Assembly: GCA_036675505.1 (NCBI GenBank)
Contig: JAKFEW010000154.1
Coordinates: 30,614-94,613, forward strand
From: JAKFEW01 sp036675505
GTDB taxonomy: Bacteria; Cyanobacteriota; Sericytochromatia; S15B-MN24; JAQBPE01
Reading direction: 5' to 3'
DNA: 64,000 bases
Every line of letters starts with the position of its first letter. Position 1 is the stretch's first letter. The notes beneath the pieces were generated by a model that was given only the letters and a program-made list of their open reading frames with translations, did no database searches and was not told the DNA's origin. The position numbers and the translations under genes are program-made. Shown here in pieces: positions 16,466-24,137 of the stretch.

Positions 16466-16978
16466 ATGGAGTTCCCTTACGAGGCGGACTTCCCGCTCTC
16501 GCCCGCCGAAGTCTTCGAGCGCCTGCGCCATTTCGCGCGGTTCTACCCGGACCTCCACGCGGCCCACGAACCTCACGCGGCAGGCGCCGACGTGCCGCTG
16601 CTCGGCCCGGGGGTGAGCTTCACCGTCGCGGAGCGCTTCGGCGCCGAACGGCGCATCTACGTCTTCCGGGTGGTGCGCTTCGAGCCGGCCGCGCCCGGCA
16701 TCACGCTCGCCGCCGAGACGACCACCGTCATCGGCCCGCTGCGGATCCGCAGCGGGTTGACCGTCGACTGGCGCATCGAGCCCGCCGCGATGGGCGCGCG
16801 GGTGATCGCGCGCCAGACCGTGCACCTCCCGCGGCCCTGGCTCGCGCCGCTGCTGCTGCCGGCGGCCGTGCGCCGCAAGATCATGGCGCACGTGGCGGAG
16901 GAGAGTGCCGCGGCGTATGCGGTCATGACCGCCGCCGACTGGCCGCCCAGCTTGCCCCTGGCCCAGGGCGAAGGCTAG
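16466..16978 (+). CDS. SRPBCC (START/polyketide-cyclase fold) family protein
   Basis: 170-residue protein beginning MEFPYEADFPLSPAEVFERL, the typical first strand and helix of the SRPBCC fold, which encloses a hydrophobic ligand. The long C-terminal helix (LLLPAAVRRKIMAHVAEESA) is also typical. It starts five bases after the dikinase stop and is the last gene of the sulfotransferase operon. It may bind or carry the small hydrophobic product of that operon; no catalytic residue can be assigned. Its stop is four bases from the converging CDGSH gene. Confidence 0.7.
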   Translation: MEFPYEADFPLSPAEVFERLRHFARFYPDLHAAHEPHAAGADVPLLGPGVSFTVAERFGAERRIYVFRVVRFEPAAPGITLAAETTTVIGPLRIRSGLTVDWRIEPAAMGARVIARQTVHLPRPWLAPLLLPAAVRRKIMAHVAEESAAAYAVMTAADWPPSLPLAQGEG

Positions 16979-16982
16979 CGCC

Positions 16983-17243
16983 TCAGGCGTCCGGCGGAGG
17001 CGCCGCCGCCCGGCGCGCGGGCGCGTGGCTGTCGTCGCAGAACGGCCCGATGCCGGTCTTGCCGCACCCGCAAATCTTCATGCTCCGCCCGCCCGGCGCC
17101 GGCACGTCGATGCGCCAGGGCGAGGTGCCCGTACCGCCATGGGAGCCGTCGCAGTAGGGACGGTTCTTCGACCGGCCGCAGGCGCAGTAGAGCACCTCGC
17201 CCGCGGGCTCTGTGACCTGGAAGAAAGGGTCCTTGGTGCTCAT
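16983..17243 (-). CDS. Tandem CDGSH iron-sulfur protein
   Basis: 86 residues with two CDGSH-type [2Fe-2S] motifs: CACGRSKNRPYCDGSH (about 20-35) and CGCGKTGIGPFCDDSH (about 58-73), each giving three cysteines and one histidine. In the second, the G of CDGSH is replaced by D. Tandem CDGSH proteins resemble the mitoNEET-related MiNT group and bacterial ferredoxin-like homologues that store or transfer electrons or clusters. The ATG at 17243 gives MSTKDPFFQ, a common beginning. It lies behind the epimerase gene on the same strand, 16 bases away. Confidence 0.85.
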   Translation of the reverse strand: MSTKDPFFQVTEPAGEVLYCACGRSKNRPYCDGSHGGTGTSPWRIDVPAPGGRSMKICGCGKTGIGPFCDDSHAPARRAAAPPPDA

Positions 17244-17259
17244 GCCATCGCTCCGGTCC

Positions 17260-18258
17260 TCATGCCGATTCTCCCCGCAGCGCCTGGTCACACCAGGCGA
17301 GGGTCTCGTCCAGGCTCTCCTCCCACTGCCGGCGCGGCGTGTAGCCGAGCCGCTCGCGGGCCTTCTCGATGCTGAACCCGCTGTTGCGCCGCAGCATGGC
17401 CACGAGGAACGGCGACAGCGGCGGCGGGCCGGGGCGGCGGAACAGGCGCCAGGCCCCTTCCACGACGTGTCCGGTCGCCATCGCCAGGCCGAAGGGGAAG
17501 TTGCCGGTGGGCGCCGGCACGCCGAGACGCCCGGCGACGTCGTCGACCATCTGGCGGATCGTGAGCACGCGCCCATCGCCCAGGTTGAAGGCCTCGCCGA
17601 CCGCCTCGGACTGTACCGCGGCGAGGAAGATACCCTCGGCGCAGTTTTCGACATGCAGGCAGCCCGTGTCGAAACGCCCGCCGTCGATGTGGGCCGAAAG
17701 CTGCCCCTTGCGCATCATCGCGACGACGGGTGGCAAGGTGCGCACGTCACCCGGGCCATAGACGAAGCCCGGCCTCAGCACGCTGACTGCCAGGCCGTCC
17801 GAGCCTGCGCGCCACACCGCCTCCTCGGCCTGGCGCTTCGTCGCGCAGTAGGCATAGGGCGAAGGGCGCATCGGCGTGGCCTCGTCGGCATCGGTGTAGT
17901 GCCTGTCGAAGCCGTAAACCGCTTGCGAGCTCACATGCACGAAGCGCGGAGGCGCTGTGAGGGCGCGGGCGGCCGCGAGCAGGCGCTCGGTGCCCGCCAC
18001 GGTCACGGGCGCCATCGCACGCGCGTCGTGGCCGAAATCCATGTCGGCGGCGGCGTGAACGATCACATCGGCGGCCGGCAGCGCCGGCAATTCGGCGGTC
18101 AGGTCGGCGCGCAACGCCTCGACGTGCCCCTGGTGACGCTGCGCGACGCGCGCCTGGTCGCGCACCAGCAGCGTGACGCGCCAGCCGGCGGCCAGGAAGC
18201 GGTCGACCGCGTGGCCACCGATGAAGCCCGTGCCGCCCGTGACGATCGCGTGGCTCAT
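17260..18258 (-). CDS. NAD-dependent epimerase/dehydratase (extended SDR)
   Basis: 332 residues. The Rossmann loop is IVTGGTGFIGGHAVDRFL at the N-terminus, and the catalytic YxxxK is in PYAYCATKRQAEE near residue 145, after the VHVSSQAVYG strand. VLRPGFVYGPGD is the usual extended-SDR block. Substrates of close families are nucleotide sugars, sterols or dihydroflavonols, so the substrate is open. It is followed closely by the CDGSH gene and preceded by a ferritin-like gene 30 bases upstream, suggesting one leftward transcript. Confidence 0.82.
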   Translation of the reverse strand: MSHAIVTGGTGFIGGHAVDRFLAAGWRVTLLVRDQARVAQRHQGHVEALRADLTAELPALPAADVIVHAAADMDFGHDARAMAPVTVAGTERLLAAARALTAPPRFVHVSSQAVYGFDRHYTDADEATPMRPSPYAYCATKRQAEEAVWRAGSDGLAVSVLRPGFVYGPGDVRTLPPVVAMMRKGQLSAHIDGGRFDTGCLHVENCAEGIFLAAVQSEAVGEAFNLGDGRVLTIRQMVDDVAGRLGVPAPTGNFPFGLAMATGHVVEGAWRLFRRPGPPPLSPFLVAMLRRNSGFSIEKARERLGYTPRRQWEESLDETLAWCDQALRGESA

Positions 18259-18288
18259 GGCCCGATGTCGCTCATGCGCAGACGAGGC

Positions 18289-19131
18289 TCATGACGCGGC
18301 AGCGGCCTGCGGCGCGTGGCGCGCGTAGTAGTCGCTCTGCAGCCCCATGAAGCGCTCCGCCGTCTCGACCGGCAGCGGTCCGCCAGACAGCCGCTGCAGC
18401 TTCGCCAGCCCACGCACCGCGGCGCGCTCATGGCGCGGGATCGCGAGCATGTCGTGGTCCAACATGTGGTCGAGCACGTTCGAGCCCACCGCCGCCCCGA
18501 TCTGGGCATTGATGGCGACGAGCTTCTTGTAGACCACGCGCAGGTGCGGGCCGTGGACCGGATCGGCCATCATCTTCGCGACCTGGCCGTCGAAGATGTG
18601 GACGTGCCAGTCCTCGTCCTCGACCACGCGCTTGAGGATCGCATAGGTCTCGGGGTCGCGCGTCTTGGCGAGATCGCGCCAGGCGTGGAAATCCGTGCTG
18701 GCCTTCTTCTCGGAGAGGTCCTTGAAGGCCAGCTGCACGAAAAGGTTCTGGCGGTTGGTGAAGAGCGTGGGCCCGGTCAGCTCCTCGACCGCCTCGCCGA
18801 CCAGGATGCCCGCGTCCCAGAAGGCCGCGGCCAGGTTCACCAGGTAATCGAGGTGGCGCGGCGGCGGCAGGATCGGGTCGCCCTTGAGCGTGAGCGCGAG
18901 CGCGAAATACTTCGCGTGGTTGTCCTCGTCCGCGAAGTGCTGCTTCATGAGCAGCCTGAGCTCGGGGTCTTCCACGAGGTCGGGCTTGTTGAACCAGGGA
19001 AAGCGATGGTGGAACGCTTCCGAGCCCAGATAGAGCTGGAGCAGCATGCAGTGCGCCCGAGGGTTCTCGAGGAACAGCTTGTAGAGCCATCGGGTGATGG
19101 CGAGCGTGGGCCAGGATACGGCGGCTTCCAT
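18289..19131 (-). CDS. Ferritin-like diiron protein
   Basis: 280-residue helical protein. Likely iron ligands appear as GSEAFHHR, FADEDNHAKYF, AVEEL and VEDEDWHVHIF; the two E/D-x-x-H groups resemble the AurF/haem-oxygenase-like and ferritin-like carboxylate families. The gene starts with a strong GGAGGAAACC-ATG arrangement and has its own -10 element at 19152-19157. It is in line with the epimerase and CDGSH genes; the CDGSH protein could supply electrons to a diiron oxygenase, though that is inference. It does not resemble the ferritin-like protein at 3251-4081 in motif wording. Confidence 0.65.
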   Translation of the reverse strand: MEAAVSWPTLAITRWLYKLFLENPRAHCMLLQLYLGSEAFHHRFPWFNKPDLVEDPELRLLMKQHFADEDNHAKYFALALTLKGDPILPPPRHLDYLVNLAAAFWDAGILVGEAVEELTGPTLFTNRQNLFVQLAFKDLSEKKASTDFHAWRDLAKTRDPETYAILKRVVEDEDWHVHIFDGQVAKMMADPVHGPHLRVVYKKLVAINAQIGAAVGSNVLDHMLDHDMLAIPRHERAAVRGLAKLQRLSGGPLPVETAERFMGLQSDYYARHAPQAAAAS

Positions 19132-19151
19132 GGTTTCCTCCGGACGGGCTC

Positions 19152-19157
19152 CATATA
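19152..19157 (-). promoter_or_regulatory. -10 element (TATATG) of the second ferritin-like gene
   Basis: The minus strand reads GCGGGGTATATGGAG; the hexamer lies about 20 bases upstream of the ATG at 19131. Confidence 0.4.
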
Positions 19158-19189
19158 CCCCGCGGAGGGTTCCGGCAGACCGCCCCGCC

Positions 19190-20131
19190 TCAGACCGGGA
19201 CGCGACTGGCCTGTCGAAGCGCGTCCGCCGTCGATTCCAGCCGCTCGCGCAGCGCGAGCCTGGCGCGCCACTCGGCGGGAATCGCTTCGGCGCCGTAGAA
19301 CGCGCCGGCGAGCTGGCCGTAGACCGAGCCGACGGTGTCCGCGTCGTGGCCGAGGTTCACGGCGGCGAGCGCACCTTCCGTCCAGTCGTCGGACGTGTGG
19401 AAAGCCCAGAGCGCCGCCTCGAGGCAATCCACCACGTAGCCGGTGGCGCGGATCTCGGGCGGGTTGCGGCGCTTGAACGAGCCGCCCGCGACTTCGGCGA
19501 TTTCGGGGCCGAGCGGCTCGCGATCGAACAGGTCCGGGAGCGGGCTCCAGAGCGGCGAGAGCAGCGTCTCCTTCGGCTCGCCGCGCAGGGCGCCGACCAG
19601 CAGGCCGGTGAGGTAGCGGACGGCGTCGAGCACCGCCGGGGCCTGGTGCGTGGTGCGCGCGCTCACGAGGCCGGCCGTGATCGCCGCCGCCGGGTCCGCT
19701 GCGAAGCGCATCGCGACCGGCGCGAGGCGCATGATCGCCCCGTTGCCAGCCATCTGGGGATCGGTCGGGCCACAAGCGGCCTCTCCCGTGCGCTCGAAGC
19801 GCTCCAGCGCGCCGCTGATGGTCACGCCGATGTCGAAGCAGGTCCCGGTGCTGCTGTTGTGGCCCTCGCGCCACCAGCGCACGTAGCGACGCAGCTGGTC
19901 GACGGCGTCGCTGCCATTCTGCGCGAGCAGGCTCTCGGCGAGGCAGAGCGCCATCGCCGTGTCGTCCGTCCACTGGCCGGCGGCCAGGCCATGCGGACCG
20001 CCGCCGAGCAGGTCGGCGACCGGCGCGAAGGAACCGGCGGGCCTGAACTCGACAGTGGTGCCGAGCGCGTCGCCGGTGGCGAGGCCGAGCAGGGCGCCGC
20101 GGAAGCGATCGGCGGAAAACGGTGCGGTCAT
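19190..20131 (-). CDS. ADP-ribosylglycohydrolase family protein
   Basis: 313 residues. The magnesium-site motifs of the ARH/DraG family are present: LGLATGDALGTTVEF at the N-terminus, GQWTDDTAMALCLAE near 50, and NLGHDADTVGSVYGQLAGA near the C-terminus. It would remove ADP-ribose from proteins or nucleic acids, or hydrolyse related N-glycosidic bonds. No ADP-ribosyltransferase gene is visible in the window. Start chosen at 20131, with GGAGG nine bases upstream. It is divergent from the PurM/ThiL-like gene, with two facing -10 elements between. Confidence 0.88.
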   Translation of the reverse strand: MTAPFSADRFRGALLGLATGDALGTTVEFRPAGSFAPVADLLGGGPHGLAAGQWTDDTAMALCLAESLLAQNGSDAVDQLRRYVRWWREGHNSSTGTCFDIGVTISGALERFERTGEAACGPTDPQMAGNGAIMRLAPVAMRFAADPAAAITAGLVSARTTHQAPAVLDAVRYLTGLLVGALRGEPKETLLSPLWSPLPDLFDREPLGPEIAEVAGGSFKRRNPPEIRATGYVVDCLEAALWAFHTSDDWTEGALAAVNLGHDADTVGSVYGQLAGAFYGAEAIPAEWRARLALRERLESTADALRQASRVPV

Positions 20132-20167
20132 GACAACCTCCGGAGGGTCGAGCGTCTGGATGTCCGA

Positions 20168-20173
20168 ATTGTA
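20168..20173 (-). promoter_or_regulatory. -10 element (TACAAT) of the ADP-ribosylglycohydrolase gene
   Basis: TACAAT on the minus strand, 37 bases upstream of the ATG; no convincing -35. Confidence 0.35.
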
Positions 20174-20199
20174 GCACGCAAGCGGCGTATCGGGTGTGG

Positions 20200-20205
20200 T
20201 ATCCT
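20200..20205 (+). promoter_or_regulatory. -10 element (TATCCT) of the PurM/ThiL-like gene
   Basis: GTGTGGTATCCT, an extended -10 (TGG before the hexamer), about 25 bases before the ATG at 20231. Confidence 0.4.
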
Positions 20206-20230
20206 GGCTCGCGCCGGGAAAGGGGCCCCC

Positions 20231-21289
20231 ATGTCCGACTTCCATGCCGCCGACGTCCACGCGCTCGACGCGATCGCCGAGGTGCGCGCCATCGACGCGC
20301 TGATCCGCGCCTTCCCACGCCGCCCGGACCAGCTCAACCGCCCGCACGAGGCCGACGCCGAGCTGGTGCCGCTGGGCCCCGACCGCTGGCTCGCCGCCAC
20401 CGTGGATGGGCTCGCCGGCGAGCTCGCCGTCGGCTTCTACCGCGACTGGTACACCGCCGGCTGGACCCTCGTCCAGGCCTGCCTGAGCGACCTCGCCGCG
20501 GTCGGCGCGACGCCGCTCGGCGTGTTGCTCGCGATCACCCGCGGCCCCGATGGCGTCGTGCCCGACCGCCTCACCGCGGGCATCGCCGAGGCCTTGCGCA
20601 AAGAGGGCGTGGCCGCGCTCGGCGGCGACCTCAACGATGGGCTGGCGCCCCACCTGGACGCCACCGCCATCGGGCTGATCGAGGGCGCGCCGCCGCTCAT
20701 GCGGATGGGCATCCGGCCGGGCGACGCGCTGTACGCGACCGGGCCTTTGGGCGCGGGCAACGCGCTCGCGATCGCCCGCCTCACGGGCGCCCCCGACGAC
20801 CTCTGGCCGGAGGCGCGCTACCGGCCTCGCGCGCGCCTGGCCGAAGGCCGCGCCGCCCGCGGTGTGGCACGCGCCGCGATCGACACGAGCGACGGCCCGA
20901 TGAGCGTGATCGACCACCTCGCGCGCCTGAACGGCGTCGGCTTCCGCCTCGACTTCGATCTCACGCGTCTGCTCGAGCCGGAAGCGCGCGCGGCCTTCGC
21001 GGCCGCCGGGCTGCCGGTCTGGGCGCTCTTCGCCGGCGAGCACGGGGAGTACGAGCTGATCGCGGCCGTCGCCGCGGAGCGGGAGGACGCGCTGCGCGCG
21101 GCCTGGCCGGGGGCCGTGCGGCTGGGCGAGGCCACCGAGGCTCGCGGCATCGCGCTGGCGCTGCCGGATGGGCGCACGGTGGCGTACGACGGCAGCTTCG
21201 TGCGCAACTTGATCGTGACGACCGGCGGCGACTGGCGCGCCTACACCCGCGAGTTCGCGGCCTACGGCCAGGCGCTGGGCCTGCTTTAA
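20231..21289 (+). CDS. PurM/ThiL-like ATP-dependent protein (AIR synthase-related)
   Basis: 352 residues. The motifs VQACLSDLAAVGATPLGVLL, AALGGDLNDG, PLGAGNALAIAR and ARAAIDTSDGPMSVIDHLA match the fold of thiamine-monophosphate kinase, AIR synthase and HypE. The usual N-terminal metal/ATP motif GDDAAV of ThiL is not present; the corresponding stretch reads RPHEADAELVPLG. It may therefore be a ThiL paralogue with a different substrate. No other thiamine or purine gene is nearby. The C-terminus overlaps by four bases with the opposing lipoprotein gene. Confidence 0.65.
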   Translation: MSDFHAADVHALDAIAEVRAIDALIRAFPRRPDQLNRPHEADAELVPLGPDRWLAATVDGLAGELAVGFYRDWYTAGWTLVQACLSDLAAVGATPLGVLLAITRGPDGVVPDRLTAGIAEALRKEGVAALGGDLNDGLAPHLDATAIGLIEGAPPLMRMGIRPGDALYATGPLGAGNALAIARLTGAPDDLWPEARYRPRARLAEGRAARGVARAAIDTSDGPMSVIDHLARLNGVGFRLDFDLTRLLEPEARAAFAAAGLPVWALFAGEHGEYELIAAVAAEREDALRAAWPGAVRLGEATEARGIALALPDGRTVAYDGSFVRNLIVTTGGDWRAYTREFAAYGQALGLL

Positions 21290-21930
21290 AGCAAGACCAC
21301 GGGAATCGGCACTTTCAGCTCCACCGCCGTGTTGCGCCCGAAGATGCCGCGGCCCTTGTCGTCGAGGAACCGCAGCTGCGCATAGGCCTGGGAGACGCGC
21401 TTCGACGCGTCGGCGTTCGTGAAGTGTGGCTTGAGCGACATGACGCCGAGCGGCACCTGGACGCGGAACGACGGCCCGGGCTGGTCGCTGGGCGCGCCCG
21501 TGACCTTCACCGGGGCGATCGGCAGCTTCTCGGGCCCGATCTTCGTCGCGTCCTGGTCGCCCGGCACGTTGAACGTCCAGGTCAGCTCCACCGCCGCGAT
21601 CTCGAAGGACGGCGTGCCGGGCGCCGGCGCGAGCTCCACCATGATGTCGGGCGGCGAGGGCGAATACGTGAAGTCGACCTTCTTGACCGGCACGCCGGCC
21701 TCCGACGTTTCCGTGGACTCTTTCAGCGTGATCGTGACGCGCTCCGGCAGGTTGCGCTTCCACTCCATGGCATAGGGCACGCTGCCATCGGGCCGCGCCG
21801 TGACGGCCGGGCCAGGCTGGCCCGCCTTGCGGCGCTGCTCGGGCTCGGCCGAGGGCGCGGGCGTCGGGGCCGGGCCGCAGGCGACGGCGGCGAGAGCGCT
21901 GAGCGTGGCGAGGAGCAAGACCGGGCGCAT
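21286..21930 (-). CDS. Putative lipoprotein, function unknown
   Basis: 214 residues. The signal peptide MRPVLLLATLSALAAVACG ends in a lipobox (AVAC), followed by a Pro/Ala-rich linker and a beta-rich domain of about 150 residues (ERVTITLKES, IAAVELTWTFNVPG, AYAQLRFLDDKGRGI). I recognise no family. It is probably anchored in the cell envelope. It has an AGGAGG site before the ATG and shares a divergent promoter region with the following epimerase gene. The last four bases overlap the PurM-like gene on the other strand. Confidence 0.7.
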   Translation of the reverse strand: MRPVLLLATLSALAAVACGPAPTPAPSAEPEQRRKAGQPGPAVTARPDGSVPYAMEWKRNLPERVTITLKESTETSEAGVPVKKVDFTYSPSPPDIMVELAPAPGTPSFEIAAVELTWTFNVPGDQDATKIGPEKLPIAPVKVTGAPSDQPGPSFRVQVPLGVMSLKPHFTNADASKRVSQAYAQLRFLDDKGRGIFGRNTAVELKVPIPVVLL

Positions 21931-21954
21931 GACGATCCTCCTGGGGACATGGCC

Positions 21955-21960
21955 TCTATA
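21955..21960 (-). promoter_or_regulatory. -10 element (TATAGA) of the lipoprotein gene
   Basis: CGCGGGTATAGAGG on the minus strand, 25 bases before the ATG at 21930; half of a divergent promoter pair. Confidence 0.4.
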
Positions 21961-21986
21961 CCCGCGTGCCGGCTCCCCCCGCGGGG

Positions 21987-21992
21987 TATGAA
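21987..21992 (+). promoter_or_regulatory. -10 element (TATGAA) of the second epimerase gene
   Basis: GCGGGGTATGAAGG on the plus strand, 28 bases before the GTG at 22020. Confidence 0.4.
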
Positions 21993-22019
21993 GGGGGCGA
22001 TCACGTCCAGGAGGCCCAG

Positions 22020-22997
22020 GTGAAAGTCCTCGTCACGGGTGCCGCCGGCTACTTCGGCAACATCCTGATCCCCGCGTTGCTCGCCGACCCGCGGGTCACC
22101 TCCGTCCTGGGCGCCGACATCGCTGCGGCGCCGGCCGGCGCCGCCTGGGCCGCCGACCAGGCCTACCGGCATGTGGCGATCGACCTCGCGACCGCCCGCC
22201 CCGAAGACTGGGAGCCCCTGCTCGCGGACGCCGAGGTCGTGCTGCACCTGGCTTTCCGCGTCGCGCACCACCCCGGCGAGGAGACCACGCCCACCAACAC
22301 GCGCGGCCAGCGCGTCTTCCTGGAAGCCGCGGCCGCGACGCCGCGTCGGGTCGTGGTGGCGAGCGCGATCGCCGTCTACGGCTTCGCGCCGGGCCGCGAC
22401 GCGCTCGCGGGCGTGCTCGACGAACGCGCGCCGCTGACGCGCAACACGCGCGTGTCCTATGCCGAGCACAAGCAGGAGCTGGAAGCCTGGCTCGACGAGC
22501 TCGAGGCCCGCTCGCCCGCCACGATCGTGCGCGCCCGGCCCACCAACGTGGCCGGGCCCGGCATGCCCCTGCGCCGCGCGCCGCTGCTCACCAACCCGGT
22601 GATGCTCGTGCCGATGGTCGCCCACCCGATCCGGCAGCAGCTGCTCCACGAGGAGGACCTCGCCTCGGCGTTCCTGCGCCTGCTCGAAGCGCCCGCGGGC
22701 GCCTACAACGTCGCCCCGGACGATTGGGTGACGCTCGAGGACGCCGCGCGCATCACCGGCCAGAGCCTCGTGCGCATGCCGGCGTTCATGCTGCGCGGCA
22801 TGGCGGACGTGGCCTGGCGGATGGGACAGAGCGCCTTCGACGGCTCCTGGCTGGCCTTCTTCGAGCACCCGCCGATCATCGTGTCCAACGCGAAGCTGCG
22901 GGGCCTCGGCTGGGCCCCGCGCCACACCACCGAGGCGGTGCTGCGGCAGGTCGCGCCGATTGCCCGGCCACCCGCTACCGCTGGAAGCCGACGTTGA
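22020..22997 (+). CDS. NAD-dependent epimerase/dehydratase (extended SDR)
   Basis: 325 residues starting with VLVTGAAGYFGNILIPALL (Rossmann loop). ADAEVVLHLAF and VVVASAIAVYGFAPG follow, and the catalytic tyrosine-lysine is SYAEHKQELE. The GTG at 22020 is chosen because AGGAGG lies five bases upstream and the Rossmann strand begins immediately after it. It is distinct from the epimerase at 17260-18258. The substrate is unknown; HLAFR..HHP blocks are seen in sugar- and sterol-type members. It stands alone, transcribed towards the proline-rich protein gene on the opposite strand. Confidence 0.82.
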   Translation: MKVLVTGAAGYFGNILIPALLADPRVTSVLGADIAAAPAGAAWAADQAYRHVAIDLATARPEDWEPLLADAEVVLHLAFRVAHHPGEETTPTNTRGQRVFLEAAAATPRRVVVASAIAVYGFAPGRDALAGVLDERAPLTRNTRVSYAEHKQELEAWLDELEARSPATIVRARPTNVAGPGMPLRRAPLLTNPVMLVPMVAHPIRQQLLHEEDLASAFLRLLEAPAGAYNVAPDDWVTLEDAARITGQSLVRMPAFMLRGMADVAWRMGQSAFDGSWLAFFEHPPIIVSNAKLRGLGWAPRHTTEAVLRQVAPIARPPATAGSRR

Positions 22998-23039
22998 AGG
23001 CCTGACCGGCCGCGACCGTGCCCTTGGGCGTTCCGCCCG

Positions 23040-24122
23040 CTAAGGCGCGGGGCTCCCGGGCGGCGGGCTCGCCTCCAGGGCCTTCGCCCAGCCCGCCAGG
23101 ATGTCCTGCAGGAACTTCGCCAGATCCTTCTCGACCGGCACCTCGAACGTTCGCCCTGGCTGGTCCTCGGGTGCGTCCTCCGGCTTGAACTCGATCACCG
23201 CGTTCTCCGCGTCGTCGCCCCAGGTCACCACGAAGACCGTCTTCTCGACCTGGAAGCGCATCACGTTCACGCCGGCGTCGGTTTTCTCGATCGACGGCGA
23301 GGGCAGCGGGCTCGGCGACGCGCCGGGCGATCCCGCGGGGCCCGGCGTGCCGGGCGCCGCCGTCGGGCGCGGGGTGGCGGCCGCCGCCGTGCTCGCTGGA
23401 GAAGGCTGTATGGGCGGCGTGCTCGCGCCGCCGCTCTCGCCGGTCTCGGGCGGCAGGAAGAGCCACTGGAGGCCGTCGAGCTTCCGGCCCATCTCGAGCA
23501 CCTGGCCCCAATCCTTGAAGCCGGGCGGTATCGGCTGCTTGCGCAGCTGCTCCTCGCTCATCTTCGAGAAGTAAGGGATCTTCTTCATCTGCTCGAACTT
23601 CTTGCGCTCCGCCGGGGTCGGCCGGGGCGCGCCGGTCGGGGTGGGCGTGGGCTTCGGGGTCGGCCTGGGCGTGGGCCGCGGCGTCGGCTTGGGCGTGGGG
23701 GAGGCCTTGGGCGTCGGCGTGGGCCGGGGCGTGGGGGTCGGCTGAGGCGTGGGCGAAGGCGTCGGGGCCGGCGTCGCGCGCACCGCGAGGTCGCCCACGG
23801 CCCTGGGGCGGGGCCTGGGCGTCACCTTGGGCTGCGGGGTGAGCAGCGTGATCGGGATGGGCGGCTTTGGCGGCCGGGTGGTCGGGCCGAGCCCGGAGGT
23901 CCAGATCAGCAGGCCGAGGATGGCCAGGTGCAGGCCGACCGAGCCCAGGTATGAGCGCGTGTGCACCCGCCGAGCAAAGGTTCGAGGCGCATGGCGGCCT
24001 TCCACGCGCATGCCGACCGGCACCGGCGCTGCCGGCGCCGGTTGAGGCGGCACCTGTTCGGGCGGGGCCTGTGGCGGCCCTTCCGGCTCAGGGCCGGATG
24101 TGGGCTGGTCCCCGGGATCCAT
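23040..24122 (-). CDS. Proline-rich single-pass membrane protein, TonB-like layout
   Basis: 360 residues. The order is a proline-rich cytoplasmic N-terminus (1-50), one membrane helix (LGSVGLHLAILGLLIWTSGL, about 58-77), and a periplasmic Pro-Thr repeat region (about 105-165). Then come a short conserved-looking helix block (KKFEQMKKIPYFSKMSEEQL), a second Pro/Ser/Ala-rich linker and a C-terminal domain of about 100 residues (NVMRFQVEKTVFVVTWGDD). The helix-plus-extended-linker layout is that of TonB/TolA-like proteins that span the periplasm, but the C-terminal domain is not recognisably TonB, and no ExbB/D genes are adjacent. It lies 15 bases behind the MucB/RseB-like gene. Confidence 0.7.
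   Translation of the reverse strand: MDPGDQPTSGPEPEGPPQAPPEQVPPQPAPAAPVPVGMRVEGRHAPRTFARRVHTRSYLGSVGLHLAILGLLIWTSGLGPTTRPPKPPIPITLLTPQPKVTPRPRPRAVGDLAVRATPAPTPSPTPQPTPTPRPTPTPKASPTPKPTPRPTPRPTPKPTPTPTGAPRPTPAERKKFEQMKKIPYFSKMSEEQLRKQPIPPGFKDWGQVLEMGRKLDGLQWLFLPPETGESGGASTPPIQPSPASTAAAATPRPTAAPGTPGPAGSPGASPSPLPSPSIEKTDAGVNVMRFQVEKTVFVVTWGDDAENAVIEFKPEDAPEDQPGRTFEVPVEKDLAKFLQDILAGWAKALEASPPPGSPAP
23610..23785 (-). repeat. Pro-Thr (PTPKPTPRPTP) coding repeat
   Basis: Low-complexity DNA of GGCGTGGGC/GTCGGC units encoding alternating Pro-Thr with Lys/Arg, the extended periplasmic linker of the protein above. Confidence 0.8.
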
Positions 24123-24137
24123 CGGCCGTCCCGAGCC

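Noticed and set aside
20231..21289. Confident assignment as ThiL
   Set aside because: The N-terminal GDDAA motif is missing and no thiamine genes are adjacent.
20142..21763. A possible 857-residue protein running through the PurM-like gene on the minus strand into the ADP-ribosylglycohydrolase
   Set aside because: Only the last 313 residues show family motifs, a ribosome-binding site and promoter sit before 20131, and the rest is the antisense of the PurM-like gene.
23610..23785. Tandem repeat that could suggest a CRISPR or satellite array
   Set aside because: The repeats are short, unspaced and codon-phased, encoding a Pro-Thr linker.
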